Assembly (NCBI RefSeq): GCF_009857135.1
Contig: NZ_CP047318.1
Coordinates: 5,022,001-5,086,000 of the forward strand
Direction: 5' to 3'
Length of the DNA: 64,000 nt
Origin: Streptomyces sp. HM190
Lineage (GTDB): Bacteria > Actinomycetota > Actinomycetes > Streptomycetales > Streptomycetaceae
Position 1 is the first letter of the stretch. Every line of letters starts with the position of its first letter. The notes beneath the pieces are model-generated. The model saw only the letters and a program-made list of their open reading frames with translations, was not told the DNA's origin and did no database searches. Made by a program: the position numbers and the translations under genes. Shown here in pieces: positions 52,366 to 60,256 of the stretch.

Positions 52366-52935
52366 ATGAACAGACCCCGGCAGGCCGAGCCCTTCCGCGT
52401 CCCGCGCCGTCGACTGCTGCTTTCGCTGGCCCGATCCTCGGTGACGGTGGTCCTGTCGGTCGTCGTCTACTACCTGCTGCCGCTGGACAAGGGGCTCGAC
52501 CTCGGTACGGCGATCGCGCTGGCCGTCAGTCTCGTGCTGTTCACCGGCGCGCTCGCCTGGCAGATCCGGATGATCAAACGGTCCGACTATCCTCGGCTGC
52601 GTGCCGGCGAGACCCTCGCCACCGCCGGGCCGACCTTCCTGATCATCTTCGCGGCGGCCTACGTGATCCTGTCCCAGAACCGGTCCGACTCGTTCTCGGA
52701 GGTGTTCGGGCGCACCAACGCCCTGTACTTCACCGTCACGGTGTTCGCCACGGTCGGCTTCGGGGACATCGTCCCGGTCACGGAGACGGCACGCATCCTG
52801 ACCATGATCCAGATGCTGGCCGACGTGGTCCTGGTGGGAATGGTCGCGCGGATCCTCCTCGGCGCCGTCCGCGTCGCGGAGGAAGCCCGGGCGGCCGGCT
52901 CCGGCGAGTCCCCGGGGGCTGTGGGCGACGAGTGA
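52366..52935 (+). CDS. two-pore-helix potassium channel family protein
   Basis: A 189-residue membrane protein with four predicted helices: LARSSVTVVLSVVVYYLLPL, TAIALAVSLVLFTGALAWQI, TLATAGPTFLIIFAAAYVIL and the last after the pore. The pore loop TVFATVGFGDIVPVTETARI carries the K+ selectivity filter TVGFGD. It should form a homotetrameric channel. The ATG at 52366 has no strong ribosome site. The ClC gene follows 166 bases downstream on the same strand. Confidence 0.88.
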   Translation: MNRPRQAEPFRVPRRRLLLSLARSSVTVVLSVVVYYLLPLDKGLDLGTAIALAVSLVLFTGALAWQIRMIKRSDYPRLRAGETLATAGPTFLIIFAAAYVILSQNRSDSFSEVFGRTNALYFTVTVFATVGFGDIVPVTETARILTMIQMLADVVLVGMVARILLGAVRVAEEARAAGSGESPGAVGDE

Positions 52936-53101
52936 GGAGCCGGTGGCGTCACCTCCTTGGGCGGCACCGGCATGCCTGCGGGGGAACGGCGTGCCAGGCT
53001 CGGAACCACGCCTCTCGCATCAGGTGGCAGGGCGTTCCAGGTGCGCTTCATGCGGCTGGTGAGACCACCGACCAGGTCCGCGTTCGCGAGGAGGCAATGC
53101 G

Positions 53102-54433
53102 ATGCCGGTCGCCGAAGCCGGATCCGGGGCCGCGTCGCCCCTGGACCCGCAGACTCTTCTCCGGAGCCGCGAGTACCTGGTGCTCCTGGCGCTGGCCGCG
53201 CTGATCGGAGCGCCGGTGTCGGCGGCGGCGTTCGGCTTCCTGGCGCTGGTCGGCGAGGTCCAGCCACTGATCTACACGGATCTGCCCGAGGCGCTGGGTT
53301 TCGAGGGAACCCCCGTGTGGTGGCCGTTGCCGCTGCTCGCCGTCGGGGGACTGCTCGCGGGACTGGCGATCCAGTACCTGCCGGGACAGGGCGGCCACGA
53401 ACCGACGGCCGGGTTCAAGACCACCCGCGTGCCCACCCCCATCGAGCTGCCCGGCGTCTTCCTCGCTGCCCTGGCGACGCTCTGCTTCGCCGCGGTCCTC
53501 GGGCCCGAGGCCCCTCTGCTGGCGCTCGGCGCGGGACTCGCCGCCGGCGCCGTGCGCATGGTCAAACGCGACCCCCCGGAGCAGGTGAGCGCGGTGTTGG
53601 GCGCGGCGGGCAGTTTCGCGGCCGTCAGCTCCCTCCTGGGATCCCCCCTGCTCGGAGCGTTCCTGCTGATGGAGGCGTCCGGGCTGGGTGGGGCGATGAT
53701 GACGCTGGTGCTGGTGCCCGGCTTGTTGGCATCGGGTATCGGCGCGCTCATCTTCGTCGGACTGGGAAACTGGTCCGGGCTGGGCACCTACTCCCTGGCA
53801 CTGCACGACGTCCCCAAGGCCTCGCCCCCGACAGCGGCGGAGTTCGGCTGGGCTCTGGTCATCGGTCTGTCGGTCGCCTTCGCGGGCGTGGGGATCCGCC
53901 GGCTCGCCGTCCTGCTGAGGACGCACGTCGAGCGGCGACGGGTGCCGGCCACGGTGCTCATGGGCCTGGTCGTGGCGGGCCTGGCGATCGCCTACGCCGA
54001 GAGCACCGGGAAACCAGCGACCGACGTGCTGTACTCCGGGCAGACGGCGTTGGATCCACTCCTCAGGCACAACGACGCGTATACGGTGGGAGCGTTGTTG
54101 CTGCTGGTGTTGTGCAAGGGGCTGGCCTACTCCGTGTCGCTCAGCAGTTTCAGGGGAGGCCCGATCTTCCCCGCGATGTTCGTGGGAGCTGCGGTCGGCA
54201 TCCTGCTCTCGCACCTGCCGGGGCTGAGCCTGGTCGCGGGCTTCGCGATGGGGATCGGAGCGATGAGCGCGGCGATGCTGCGACTTCCGCTGGTCTCCGT
54301 CCTGCTCGCGACCCTGCTGATCGGGGCGGAGGGGCTCACCGTCATGCCGCTGGTGATCGTCGCGGTCGTGGTCTCGTACGTCGCGACGGCCTGGCTCACC
54401 CCTCCTCCTGCCCCTGAACCGGCCCGACCGTAG
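53102..54433 (+). CDS. ClC-family chloride channel/antiporter
   Basis: A 443-residue membrane protein of the ClC fold. Family motifs are GPEAPLLALGAG (the GxExP gate Glu is present), GSPLLGAFLLMEA and FRGGPIFPAMFVGAAVGILL. A Glu at the gate suits a Cl-/H+ antiporter rather than a channel, but the internal proton Glu cannot be placed with certainty. ATG at 53102 with GAGGAGG seven bases upstream. It may lie in an accreted element, because an integrase remnant follows 36 bases after it. The last about 15 residues are Pro-rich. Confidence 0.88.
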   Translation: MPVAEAGSGAASPLDPQTLLRSREYLVLLALAALIGAPVSAAAFGFLALVGEVQPLIYTDLPEALGFEGTPVWWPLPLLAVGGLLAGLAIQYLPGQGGHEPTAGFKTTRVPTPIELPGVFLAALATLCFAAVLGPEAPLLALGAGLAAGAVRMVKRDPPEQVSAVLGAAGSFAAVSSLLGSPLLGAFLLMEASGLGGAMMTLVLVPGLLASGIGALIFVGLGNWSGLGTYSLALHDVPKASPPTAAEFGWALVIGLSVAFAGVGIRRLAVLLRTHVERRRVPATVLMGLVVAGLAIAYAESTGKPATDVLYSGQTALDPLLRHNDAYTVGALLLLVLCKGLAYSVSLSSFRGGPIFPAMFVGAAVGILLSHLPGLSLVAGFAMGIGAMSAAMLRLPLVSVLLATLLIGAEGLTVMPLVIVAVVVSYVATAWLTPPPAPEPARP

Positions 54434-54469
54434 CCGGTCCGCCGGCCAGGCCACGAGCACCCGTGAACC

Positions 54470-54562
54470 GACGACGCCATCACGGAAGCCGAGACGAACG
54501 ACGAGGACGACCGGCCCGGCAACCGGGGGCACGTCAGCGCCCCCGGTGGAACCGGCGCGTAG
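54470..54562 (+). pseudogene. C-terminal remnant of a tyrosine integrase, copy A
   Basis: Thirty-one codons reading DDAITEAETNDEDDRPGNRG, then HVSAPGGTGA-stop align with the tail of the remnant at 57909-58115 (DDAFTETEAEAEAEDDGG, then TSAPP). The stop is 63 bases from the direct repeat that begins at 54625. Nothing remains of the catalytic core. Confidence 0.6.
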
Positions 54563-54624
54563 TCACCGCCCGTTCGCCCGCCCGCCTCTCGGCCCATGAC
54601 GAGGGCTGGGCCAGAACCCCACCC

Positions 54625-54710
54625 GAAACCCCGGCTCACGGCCACACCAGGCAGTACGGCTGATGCCCCGCCTCATGCAGCCGATGGCTGAAGTCCTGCC
54701 ACTCGTGCAG
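54625..54710. repeat. 86-bp direct repeat, left copy (putative att site)
   Basis: Matches 58172-58257 in 81 of 86 positions at a constant offset of 3547 bases; the last 53 bases are identical. The right copy is the 3' end of the gene at 58183-60135. Together they look like attL and attR of an element that integrated into that gene's end. Confidence 0.85.
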
Positions 54711-55265
54711 CGAGTGGGGGTGGTGGACGCTGACCTGGGGTTTCTCAGTGAAGCGTGTGTTGACCTGCGGGAACTTGTCCCGCTGGTTCTCACGGTCGAC
54801 ACCGTTTGCGCGCAGCCACTCCATGAGGACCGCAACGTTGTGGGGCGCCGCTGCGGCGGGAAGCTCGCCGCGGTTGCTTGTGAAGGCGTCCGGTGCGAGC
54901 CTGTCGGCGCAGGCCGAGCAGAAGCAGAGCGGAGCTTCAGCGCCACCGTAACGCTCGGCGATCGTCTCACCGAGGAAGAAGGCCATCAGGTCGGGGAAGA
55001 GGACGTGCGGTGACTGGACGGGGATGCTCGTGTTGGTCTGCGCTTTCCCGCCCGGGGCGATGATGTGCCGGCAGCGGCTGCCGGCGCCGAAGGCTGTGAA
55101 GGCGGCACCGAAGGCCGGCGCACCGAACGCGGCGAGGTCCGTATGTAGCAGGGCAGTTCCGGGGACTTCCTCGATGACCTGCTTGAGATGGCCTACGGCC
55201 TTGACATAACGCGCCAGGGGGTCCATCCGTCCGCCCAGCATGACGGCCTTCGGCCCCTTCGCCAT
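54636..55265 (-). CDS. chimeric ORF, unrecognised with captured C-terminus
   Basis: A 209-residue ORF. The first about 185 residues are unlike anything I know; they include CFCSACADRLA (a possible zinc site) and SLHEW. The last 24 residues, from LHEWQDFSHRLHEAGHQPYC, are identical to the end of the 650-residue protein at 58183-60135, because the ORF runs into the left copy of the 86-bp repeat. The N-terminus may be incomplete: the frame is open 25 codons further upstream (SRIDEESTRQLIAYL) to a stop. Possibly a gene fragment fused by integration. Confidence 0.55.
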   Translation of the reverse strand: MAKGPKAVMLGGRMDPLARYVKAVGHLKQVIEEVPGTALLHTDLAAFGAPAFGAAFTAFGAGSRCRHIIAPGGKAQTNTSIPVQSPHVLFPDLMAFFLGETIAERYGGAEAPLCFCSACADRLAPDAFTSNRGELPAAAAPHNVAVLMEWLRANGVDRENQRDKFPQVNTRFTEKPQVSVHHPHSLHEWQDFSHRLHEAGHQPYCLVWP

Positions 55266-55442
55266 CCGCAGGTAGGCGATGAGCTGGCGGGTCGATTCCT
55301 CGTCGATGCGGGATGGGCGGCAATGCCGCTGCGGACGCCAGGCCGTTCATCCGGGCCCGTGAGAGCGCCACATGGGCGTGCACGCGTCGCAGTGCGGATG
55401 CAGTCAGAGCTGCCTTCAATTACGGTGTCGGGGGGCGGGAGG

Positions 55443-56774
55443 TCAGCCGCGCCATTCCACCATGAGCAGGGTTGCGTCATCGCTGGTCTGTCCGCCCCGT
55501 GCCTGCTTGAGCGTGTGGGACAGGGAGCGCGTCACCGCCCGGATGCCGCGGCCGGTCCTCTCCAGCTGGTTCACGCAGTCGATCAGCTGGCCCTCCCCGA
55601 ACTCCTCACCACCTCTCTTGTGCTCCTCGACCACTCCGTCGGTGAAGCAGAGGACTCGGTCCCCGGGCACCAGCCCCAGCTCGCTGATCCGGGGCTCCGA
55701 ACCACCGAGGCCGACGGGGAGGGTCGTCGGGGCGGCCAGACGCTGTGCGACGCGGTGGTCGCGGACGAGGATCGGCGGCGGGTGTCCGGCGTTGACCCAC
55801 TGCACCCGTCCCGTCGTTGTGTCCAGCTGCATCATCTGCGCGGTGACGAAGTGCTCGGGACCGAATTGCCTGGCCACGGCGCGGTCCATGAACGCGTAGG
55901 TCTCCGACAGTCCGATGCCGGCGCGGCGGGCGTGGCGGTAGGCGCCGATGGCCACGGTGGCCATCGTGGCCGCGTCCAGTCCGTGGCCCATCGCGTCGAT
56001 CATGGCCACGTGGAGGACGTCGTGGTTGAGCGCGTAGTCGAAGCTGTCGCCGCCCACGTCGTAGGCGGGTTCCAGGATCCCGGCCACGGCGACCCGGGGC
56101 ATGATCATCGCGAGCGGTGGCAGCAGTGACCACTGGATCTCCGCTGCGACGCTCATCGCCTCACCGCGTCGGACGTCGAAGAACAGGTCGGAGTAGCCGT
56201 GCTTGGTCACCAGAAGGTCGGCCACCAACCCGGAGATCCTGAGCAGCAGGCGGCGGTCGTCGTCATCGACGCTGTCCAGCGTCACCGCCATGACCCCTAC
56301 CTGGTCACCGCCGTCCAGCAGGGGCAGGTGGATCCGGAAGCCGTCCTCCTCGGGCACCTCCACGGGGACCGCGTCCAGGAAGCAGCGACCCGCGTCGGAG
56401 TCGTCGATGACCTGCGGTTCCCCGCCGGCGAGGCCCTCACCGGGCAGCGGTACGAGCAGCAGCTGGCCGTAGTCCTGCAACAGCACCTGCGGACGGCGGC
56501 CACCGAGCCGCTCCACGACGTCGGCGACCAGGGGACCGATGAGATGGGGCGGCAGTTCGTGCGCGCTGTCGAGGACCGTTCCCAGGAGAGCTTCCCCGAA
56601 GCTTTCGGACCGGTCCGTACGCTGTACTGCCGTCATCCCCTCACCAGCCGCGGTCACACTTCGTGTGGGGGCGGGCCAGGATGACGAAGGGTCTGTCGGT
56701 GCCATGGCTCCATCACGGGGTCGTGGACGCCCGGCCTGCCGGTCACACGGAGTCGGCCGGGTCGGGCTGCTCAT
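55443..56774 (-). CDS. PP2C-type (SpoIIE) serine phosphatase
   Basis: A 443-residue protein. A GAF-like N-terminal domain (about 55-190) precedes a PP2C domain (about 215-440) with DVGGDSFDYALN, MIDAMGHGLDAATMATVAI, QWVNAGHPPPILV and CFTDGVVEEHK, the aspartates needed for Mn/Mg. It should dephosphorylate an anti-sigma antagonist in a partner-switching pathway. The ATG at 56774 overlaps the DUF5994 stop (ATGA). Family homology begins near the ATG at 56636 (MTAVQRTDRSESFG), where GAGGGG touches the start, so the shorter form of 397 residues is an alternative. Confidence 0.88.
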   Translation of the reverse strand: MSSPTRPTPCDRQAGRPRPRDGAMAPTDPSSSWPAPTRSVTAAGEGMTAVQRTDRSESFGEALLGTVLDSAHELPPHLIGPLVADVVERLGGRRPQVLLQDYGQLLLVPLPGEGLAGGEPQVIDDSDAGRCFLDAVPVEVPEEDGFRIHLPLLDGGDQVGVMAVTLDSVDDDDRRLLLRISGLVADLLVTKHGYSDLFFDVRRGEAMSVAAEIQWSLLPPLAMIMPRVAVAGILEPAYDVGGDSFDYALNHDVLHVAMIDAMGHGLDAATMATVAIGAYRHARRAGIGLSETYAFMDRAVARQFGPEHFVTAQMMQLDTTTGRVQWVNAGHPPPILVRDHRVAQRLAAPTTLPVGLGGSEPRISELGLVPGDRVLCFTDGVVEEHKRGGEEFGEGQLIDCVNQLERTGRGIRAVTRSLSHTLKQARGGQTSDDATLLMVEWRG

Positions 56775-57283
56775 CTCGGTCCGGCTCCGCCTTCCGACTC
56801 CCAGGCGTCCTGTCCGTCGAGGTCGCTCTCGGCGAGTGCCAGCAGGCGCGGAGCCGACAGTGGGTTCCCGGGGTCGGCGGCGGCGGTCAGCAGCCGGGTG
56901 GCTACTCCGGCCGGCTCATCCGGAGGGATCACCAGCAGTTCCCAGCGTCCCACGGTGCCGCAGTCCACGGTGATGGCATGCGCCTCGGCGGCGGAATCGG
57001 TCAGGACCACCTCGATCACGTGGCCGGGCGCGATCACCTCCTGCGGGGCATCGGGCCAGACGGCGGTCCCCACCGTCACGCGGGTGACGGTGCCGCTGCT
57101 CGGATCCAGGGAACCGACCAGCGCGGGCAATTCGAGTTCGAGTGCGTCGCAGCGTGGCCACCATGCGCCGTCCAGCGGGCCGTGGCTGACGTCCGGCGTG
57201 AGGCGCAGCCGGGGCATGGGCATCCGGTAGGAGTGTCCGTAACCTCGCGCGGTACCTTCGGCGGGCTTTGTGAGGGCGTTCAT
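56771..57283 (-). CDS. DUF5994 family protein
   Basis: A 170-residue soluble protein. Conserved segments are RLRLTPDVSHGPLDGAWWPR and WELLVIPPDEPAGVATRLL. DUF5994 proteins are widespread in Streptomyces and have no known role. The stop overlaps the phosphatase start by 4 bases, so the two are co-translated. ATG at 57283; an internal ATG at residue 21 is an alternative. Confidence 0.8.
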   Translation of the reverse strand: MNALTKPAEGTARGYGHSYRMPMPRLRLTPDVSHGPLDGAWWPRCDALELELPALVGSLDPSSGTVTRVTVGTAVWPDAPQEVIAPGHVIEVVLTDSAAEAHAITVDCGTVGRWELLVIPPDEPAGVATRLLTAAADPGNPLSAPRLLALAESDLDGQDAWESEGGAGPR

Positions 57284-57761
57284 CGTGCGATCCTGTTCCG
57301 GGCGCTGCCTTCCGGCTGCCCGTGTCAGTCACTCGCCGGGAACGGCGCCGCCGTGGTCGTGCGCCCGGAAAGTTCTCGGTACCTGCCACGCTACTCCCAG
57401 CCGTGGCGGGTGGCGTGGTGCGCAGCCATCGCGCCGAGAAGCAGGCAGCCATCGTGCGGAGGTACCTCGGTACGGCGGATGACGGGTCACGTGACCGCCC
57501 CGGCCGGTACGACCGCACGCTCATCGCTCCTCTGCCATGTCATCGGCGTGCCGAGGGCTGCCCTCCGGGGGACAGAGTCAACACGCATGGGGCGACGGAG
57601 CCAGGCAGCCCGACGAGCTCCCCTATGTTCTGCCGGCCCCAGGACGAGAAGGCGGCTTGTCGTGCCTGTTCGGCAGGGGGCGGCAGGGTGATCCCGAGGG
57701 AGGAGTGCAGGTCTGTGAGCAGATGCTGTTGCAGGCAGCGGGCGATGTCGCGGTGCTGAAC
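57284..57761. other. gap with decayed mobile DNA
   Basis: No intact gene is supported in these 478 bases. Downstream of about 57540 the + strand frame leads into the transposase tail at 57762, so part of it is probably transposase DNA too changed to read. Nothing is seen at 57284-57500 besides the probable upstream region of the DUF5994 gene. Confidence 0.4.
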
Positions 57762-57893
57762 GTGCGGGTGGGCCTCTTCTCCTTCATCGAGATCGAGACC
57801 TTCTACGACCGCCGCCTGCGAGAGCACCGGACCCTCGGCTACCTCACCCCGACCGAGACCAGGCAGCGGCATCAGCACGCCCTCGCGGCATAA
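57762..57893 (+). pseudogene. IS3-family transposase C-terminal remnant
   Basis: Forty-three codons and a stop: VRVGLFSFIEIETFYDRRLR, then EHRTLGYLTPTETRQRHQHA, matching the final helix region of IS3-type integrase-core transposases (FxYIExxYNRxRxHxxLGYxSP). No DDE residues, no N-terminus and no terminal inverted repeats are seen. Confidence 0.7.
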
Positions 57894-57908
57894 CGATCAC
57901 GTGCACGG

Positions 57909-58115
57909 GAAACTTCGGACCCGGGCTTCACGCTCCGGACGTACACGCACCTGCTGCCGTCCAGCGAGACCTGCACCCGCAAGGCGATCGACGACGCCTT
58001 CACGGAAACGGAAGCCGAGGCGGAAGCGGAAGACGACGGCGGCCCGGCCGCAACCCAGGGCACATCAGCGCCCCCAGCGAAACCAATGTGCCCTCAATGT
58101 GCCCTGGCCGCCTGA
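57909..58115 (+). pseudogene. C-terminal remnant of a tyrosine integrase, copy B
   Basis: Sixty-eight codons and a stop reading DPGFTLRTYTHLLPSSETCT, then RKAIDDAFTETEAEAEAED. The TYTHLLPSS segment carries the catalytic Tyr (57942-57944) of Streptomyces integrases. The rest of the enzyme is missing. It ends 57 bases before the right 86-bp repeat, nearly the same spacing as copy A. Confidence 0.75.
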
Positions 58116-58171
58116 CGGCCCCTCTCCGGCGCCCAAAAGGGCGAGGCCCGAAGACCCCGCCCGATCCGCAA

Positions 58172-58257
58172 GAAACCCCAGCTCAGGGCCACACAAGGCA
58201 ATAAGGCTGATGCCCCGCCTCATGCAGCCGATGGCTGAAGTCCTGCCACTCGTGCAG
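58172..58257. repeat. 86-bp direct repeat, right copy (putative att site, gene 3' end)
   Basis: The copy that belongs to the target gene: it covers the stop (58183-58185) and the last 24 codons of the collagen-like protein gene. See the left copy at 54625-54710. Confidence 0.85.
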
Positions 58258-60135
58258 CAGTTGGTACACGTTGAACGCGTCGCGCGGGCCGCCGCGGTCC
58301 GGGACCGTGGACCAGATGAAGGCCGCCGCGCCGACCGCTTCCTCGCCGATGCCGCGCAGCGGGTCCACGACGGTCATCGGCAGCTTCACGACCGCGTAGT
58401 CGGGGTGCAGGACGACCAGCTCCAGGGGCGGGACCTTGTGCAGGGGGACGCCCTCGATGCCGGTCAGCACCATCGCGGCCATCGTCTCCGGCTTGATCTT
58501 GGTGAACATGCCGTTCATGCCCAGCTCGTCGCCGCCGAGTTCCTCGGGGCGCATCGAGATCGGGACACGGGCCGCGGTCGCGCCGTCGGGCGCGCCGAAG
58601 TACTTGTACGTCACCCCCACCCGACCACCATTCCTGCTCCCGGCCGTGTGGAGCCGGTTGACCACCTGGTCGAGGCGGTCGGTACGGCGCCTGCGCGCCG
58701 CACGGCTCTCACGGCCGACGGCGTCAGGCCGGTCCGTCTGGCCCGTCTGATCCATTCCGTCACCACTGACACGATCCACATGCTCGGCGCGATCCATACG
58801 GTCCATACCCTCCATACGGCTGCGCCGCCCGATCCGCTCAGGGCCGCCGCCCTGGATCGGGTCGGCACCGCCGCGCCCGAGTCGGTCGGAGGCGTTCTCC
58901 GGCCGGTCAGGACCGGTCTCGGTGCGGTCGGAAACACCCTCGAAGTGGTCGGAACCGTTGTGTGCGGCGCGGCGGCGGCGCGGGAAGCGTGAACTCTCCT
59001 GCTGCGGGTCGTCCGCTCCGTCCCGCCCGGGCACGCCGAGGGACCCGTCGGCCGGGTTCGCGTCGCTGTCCTGGGTCCCGTACGTGCCGTGCGCACCCTG
59101 CGGACCGTACACGCCCCGCGGGCCCCGTGGAGGATACGGGGGCTGTGACCCCGGCGACCCCGTGGGCGACGACGGCGCGGCAGGCGACTGGGGGGACCGG
59201 GACGAGTAAGGGAAGCCGGGGGACTGGGAGGAGCCGGGGGACTGGGAGGACCGGGGTGAGTGCGGGATGCCGTCGAGCGGGGGCTGCGACGGGGGGCCCG
59301 ACGGCGGCTGCGCGCCGCCCGACGCCGACGGGGCGCCGGACGCGGGCTGCGCGCCCGGTGATCCCTGCGCCCCCTGCCCGCCGAGCAACCGGGAGCCGAG
59401 CGCCCCGAGGGAACCGAGGGGACCCAGACCGCGCAGGGGGCCGGTGGGGCCTGTGGGGCCCGTGGTACCTGCGGCGCCTGTGGGGCCTATGGGGCCCGCG
59501 GTTCCGTTGTCCGCGGATTCGGCGCCCGTGGCTCCGCCCCGAGCCCTCAGGCCGCGCCCACCCCCGTGGCCGCCGGGGCCACTCGGGTCGCTCGGGCCGT
59601 CCTGTGTGCCGGGGCCGGTCACACCGCCGCGGCCGGACGACGGCGTACCCGCGCCGACCGGACCGGTCCCGCCGGTCGGGCCGGCGGTCGTGCCAGGCGT
59701 GTCCGTCGAGCCGAGCGGGCCGGCCGCACCTGCCCCACCGGCCGGCGTGCTCGACCCGGTCGAACCGCTCGATCCACCCGGCCCAGCCGATCCGTTCGAT
59801 CCAGCGGGGCGGCCCGTTCCGCCCGCTCCGCCGGGGCGCAGTCCGCTCAGCCTGCTCAGCGCGCCCAGTCCGCTCGGTCCACCGCCGGCGCTCGGGCCGC
59901 CTGATCCGGCCGGTCCGGCCGGTCCGCCCGCGCTGCTCCCGCCCGACGCGGTGCCGGACGGGCCGGACGCGGTCGCCGATCCGGACGTGCCGGACCCGCT
60001 TCGTTCCTGTCGTGAGGTCTCCGCAGTCTCCTCCGCGTCGCGCCGGTGCCTTCCCCGCCGGGCACGACGAGGACCGAGGTCACCGGTCCCGTCGCCCAGT
60101 CCGCCACCGCGATGCATATCTCCACCCGAACGCAT
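58183..60135 (-). CDS. protein with collagen-like Gly-Pro region and conserved C-terminal domain
   Basis: A 650-residue protein. About residues 45-340 are low in complexity, with Gly-x-y runs such as GPIGPTGAAGTTGPTGPTGP, then Ser/Pro/Gln. About 380-490 is charged, with DRLGR- and RMDRA-like repeats. The final about 160 residues are a folded domain (GRVGVTYKYFGAPDG, FTKIKPETMAAMVLTGIEGV, PPLELVVLHPDYAVVKLPMT, WSTVPDRGGPRDAFNVYQLL). No signal peptide or membrane helix. The C-terminal domain occurs in Streptomyces next to hemL, function unknown. The 3' end is an apparent integration site. ATG at 60135; divergent from hemL. Confidence 0.72.
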   Translation of the reverse strand: MRSGGDMHRGGGLGDGTGDLGPRRARRGRHRRDAEETAETSRQERSGSGTSGSATASGPSGTASGGSSAGGPAGPAGSGGPSAGGGPSGLGALSRLSGLRPGGAGGTGRPAGSNGSAGPGGSSGSTGSSTPAGGAGAAGPLGSTDTPGTTAGPTGGTGPVGAGTPSSGRGGVTGPGTQDGPSDPSGPGGHGGGRGLRARGGATGAESADNGTAGPIGPTGAAGTTGPTGPTGPLRGLGPLGSLGALGSRLLGGQGAQGSPGAQPASGAPSASGGAQPPSGPPSQPPLDGIPHSPRSSQSPGSSQSPGFPYSSRSPQSPAAPSSPTGSPGSQPPYPPRGPRGVYGPQGAHGTYGTQDSDANPADGSLGVPGRDGADDPQQESSRFPRRRRAAHNGSDHFEGVSDRTETGPDRPENASDRLGRGGADPIQGGGPERIGRRSRMEGMDRMDRAEHVDRVSGDGMDQTGQTDRPDAVGRESRAARRRRTDRLDQVVNRLHTAGSRNGGRVGVTYKYFGAPDGATAARVPISMRPEELGGDELGMNGMFTKIKPETMAAMVLTGIEGVPLHKVPPLELVVLHPDYAVVKLPMTVVDPLRGIGEEAVGAAAFIWSTVPDRGGPRDAFNVYQLLHEWQDFSHRLHEAGHQPYCLVWP

Positions 60136-60256
60136 TTCTGGGCCACGTGATCCCCGCCGCGCAACCCGATCATCGTGTCAGTGACCTCCCCCGCGACCGC
60201 CCGCCGAAACGTGCGCGCAAACACCAGTCGGCGGGATCTTCGGAGCCTCTGACACC

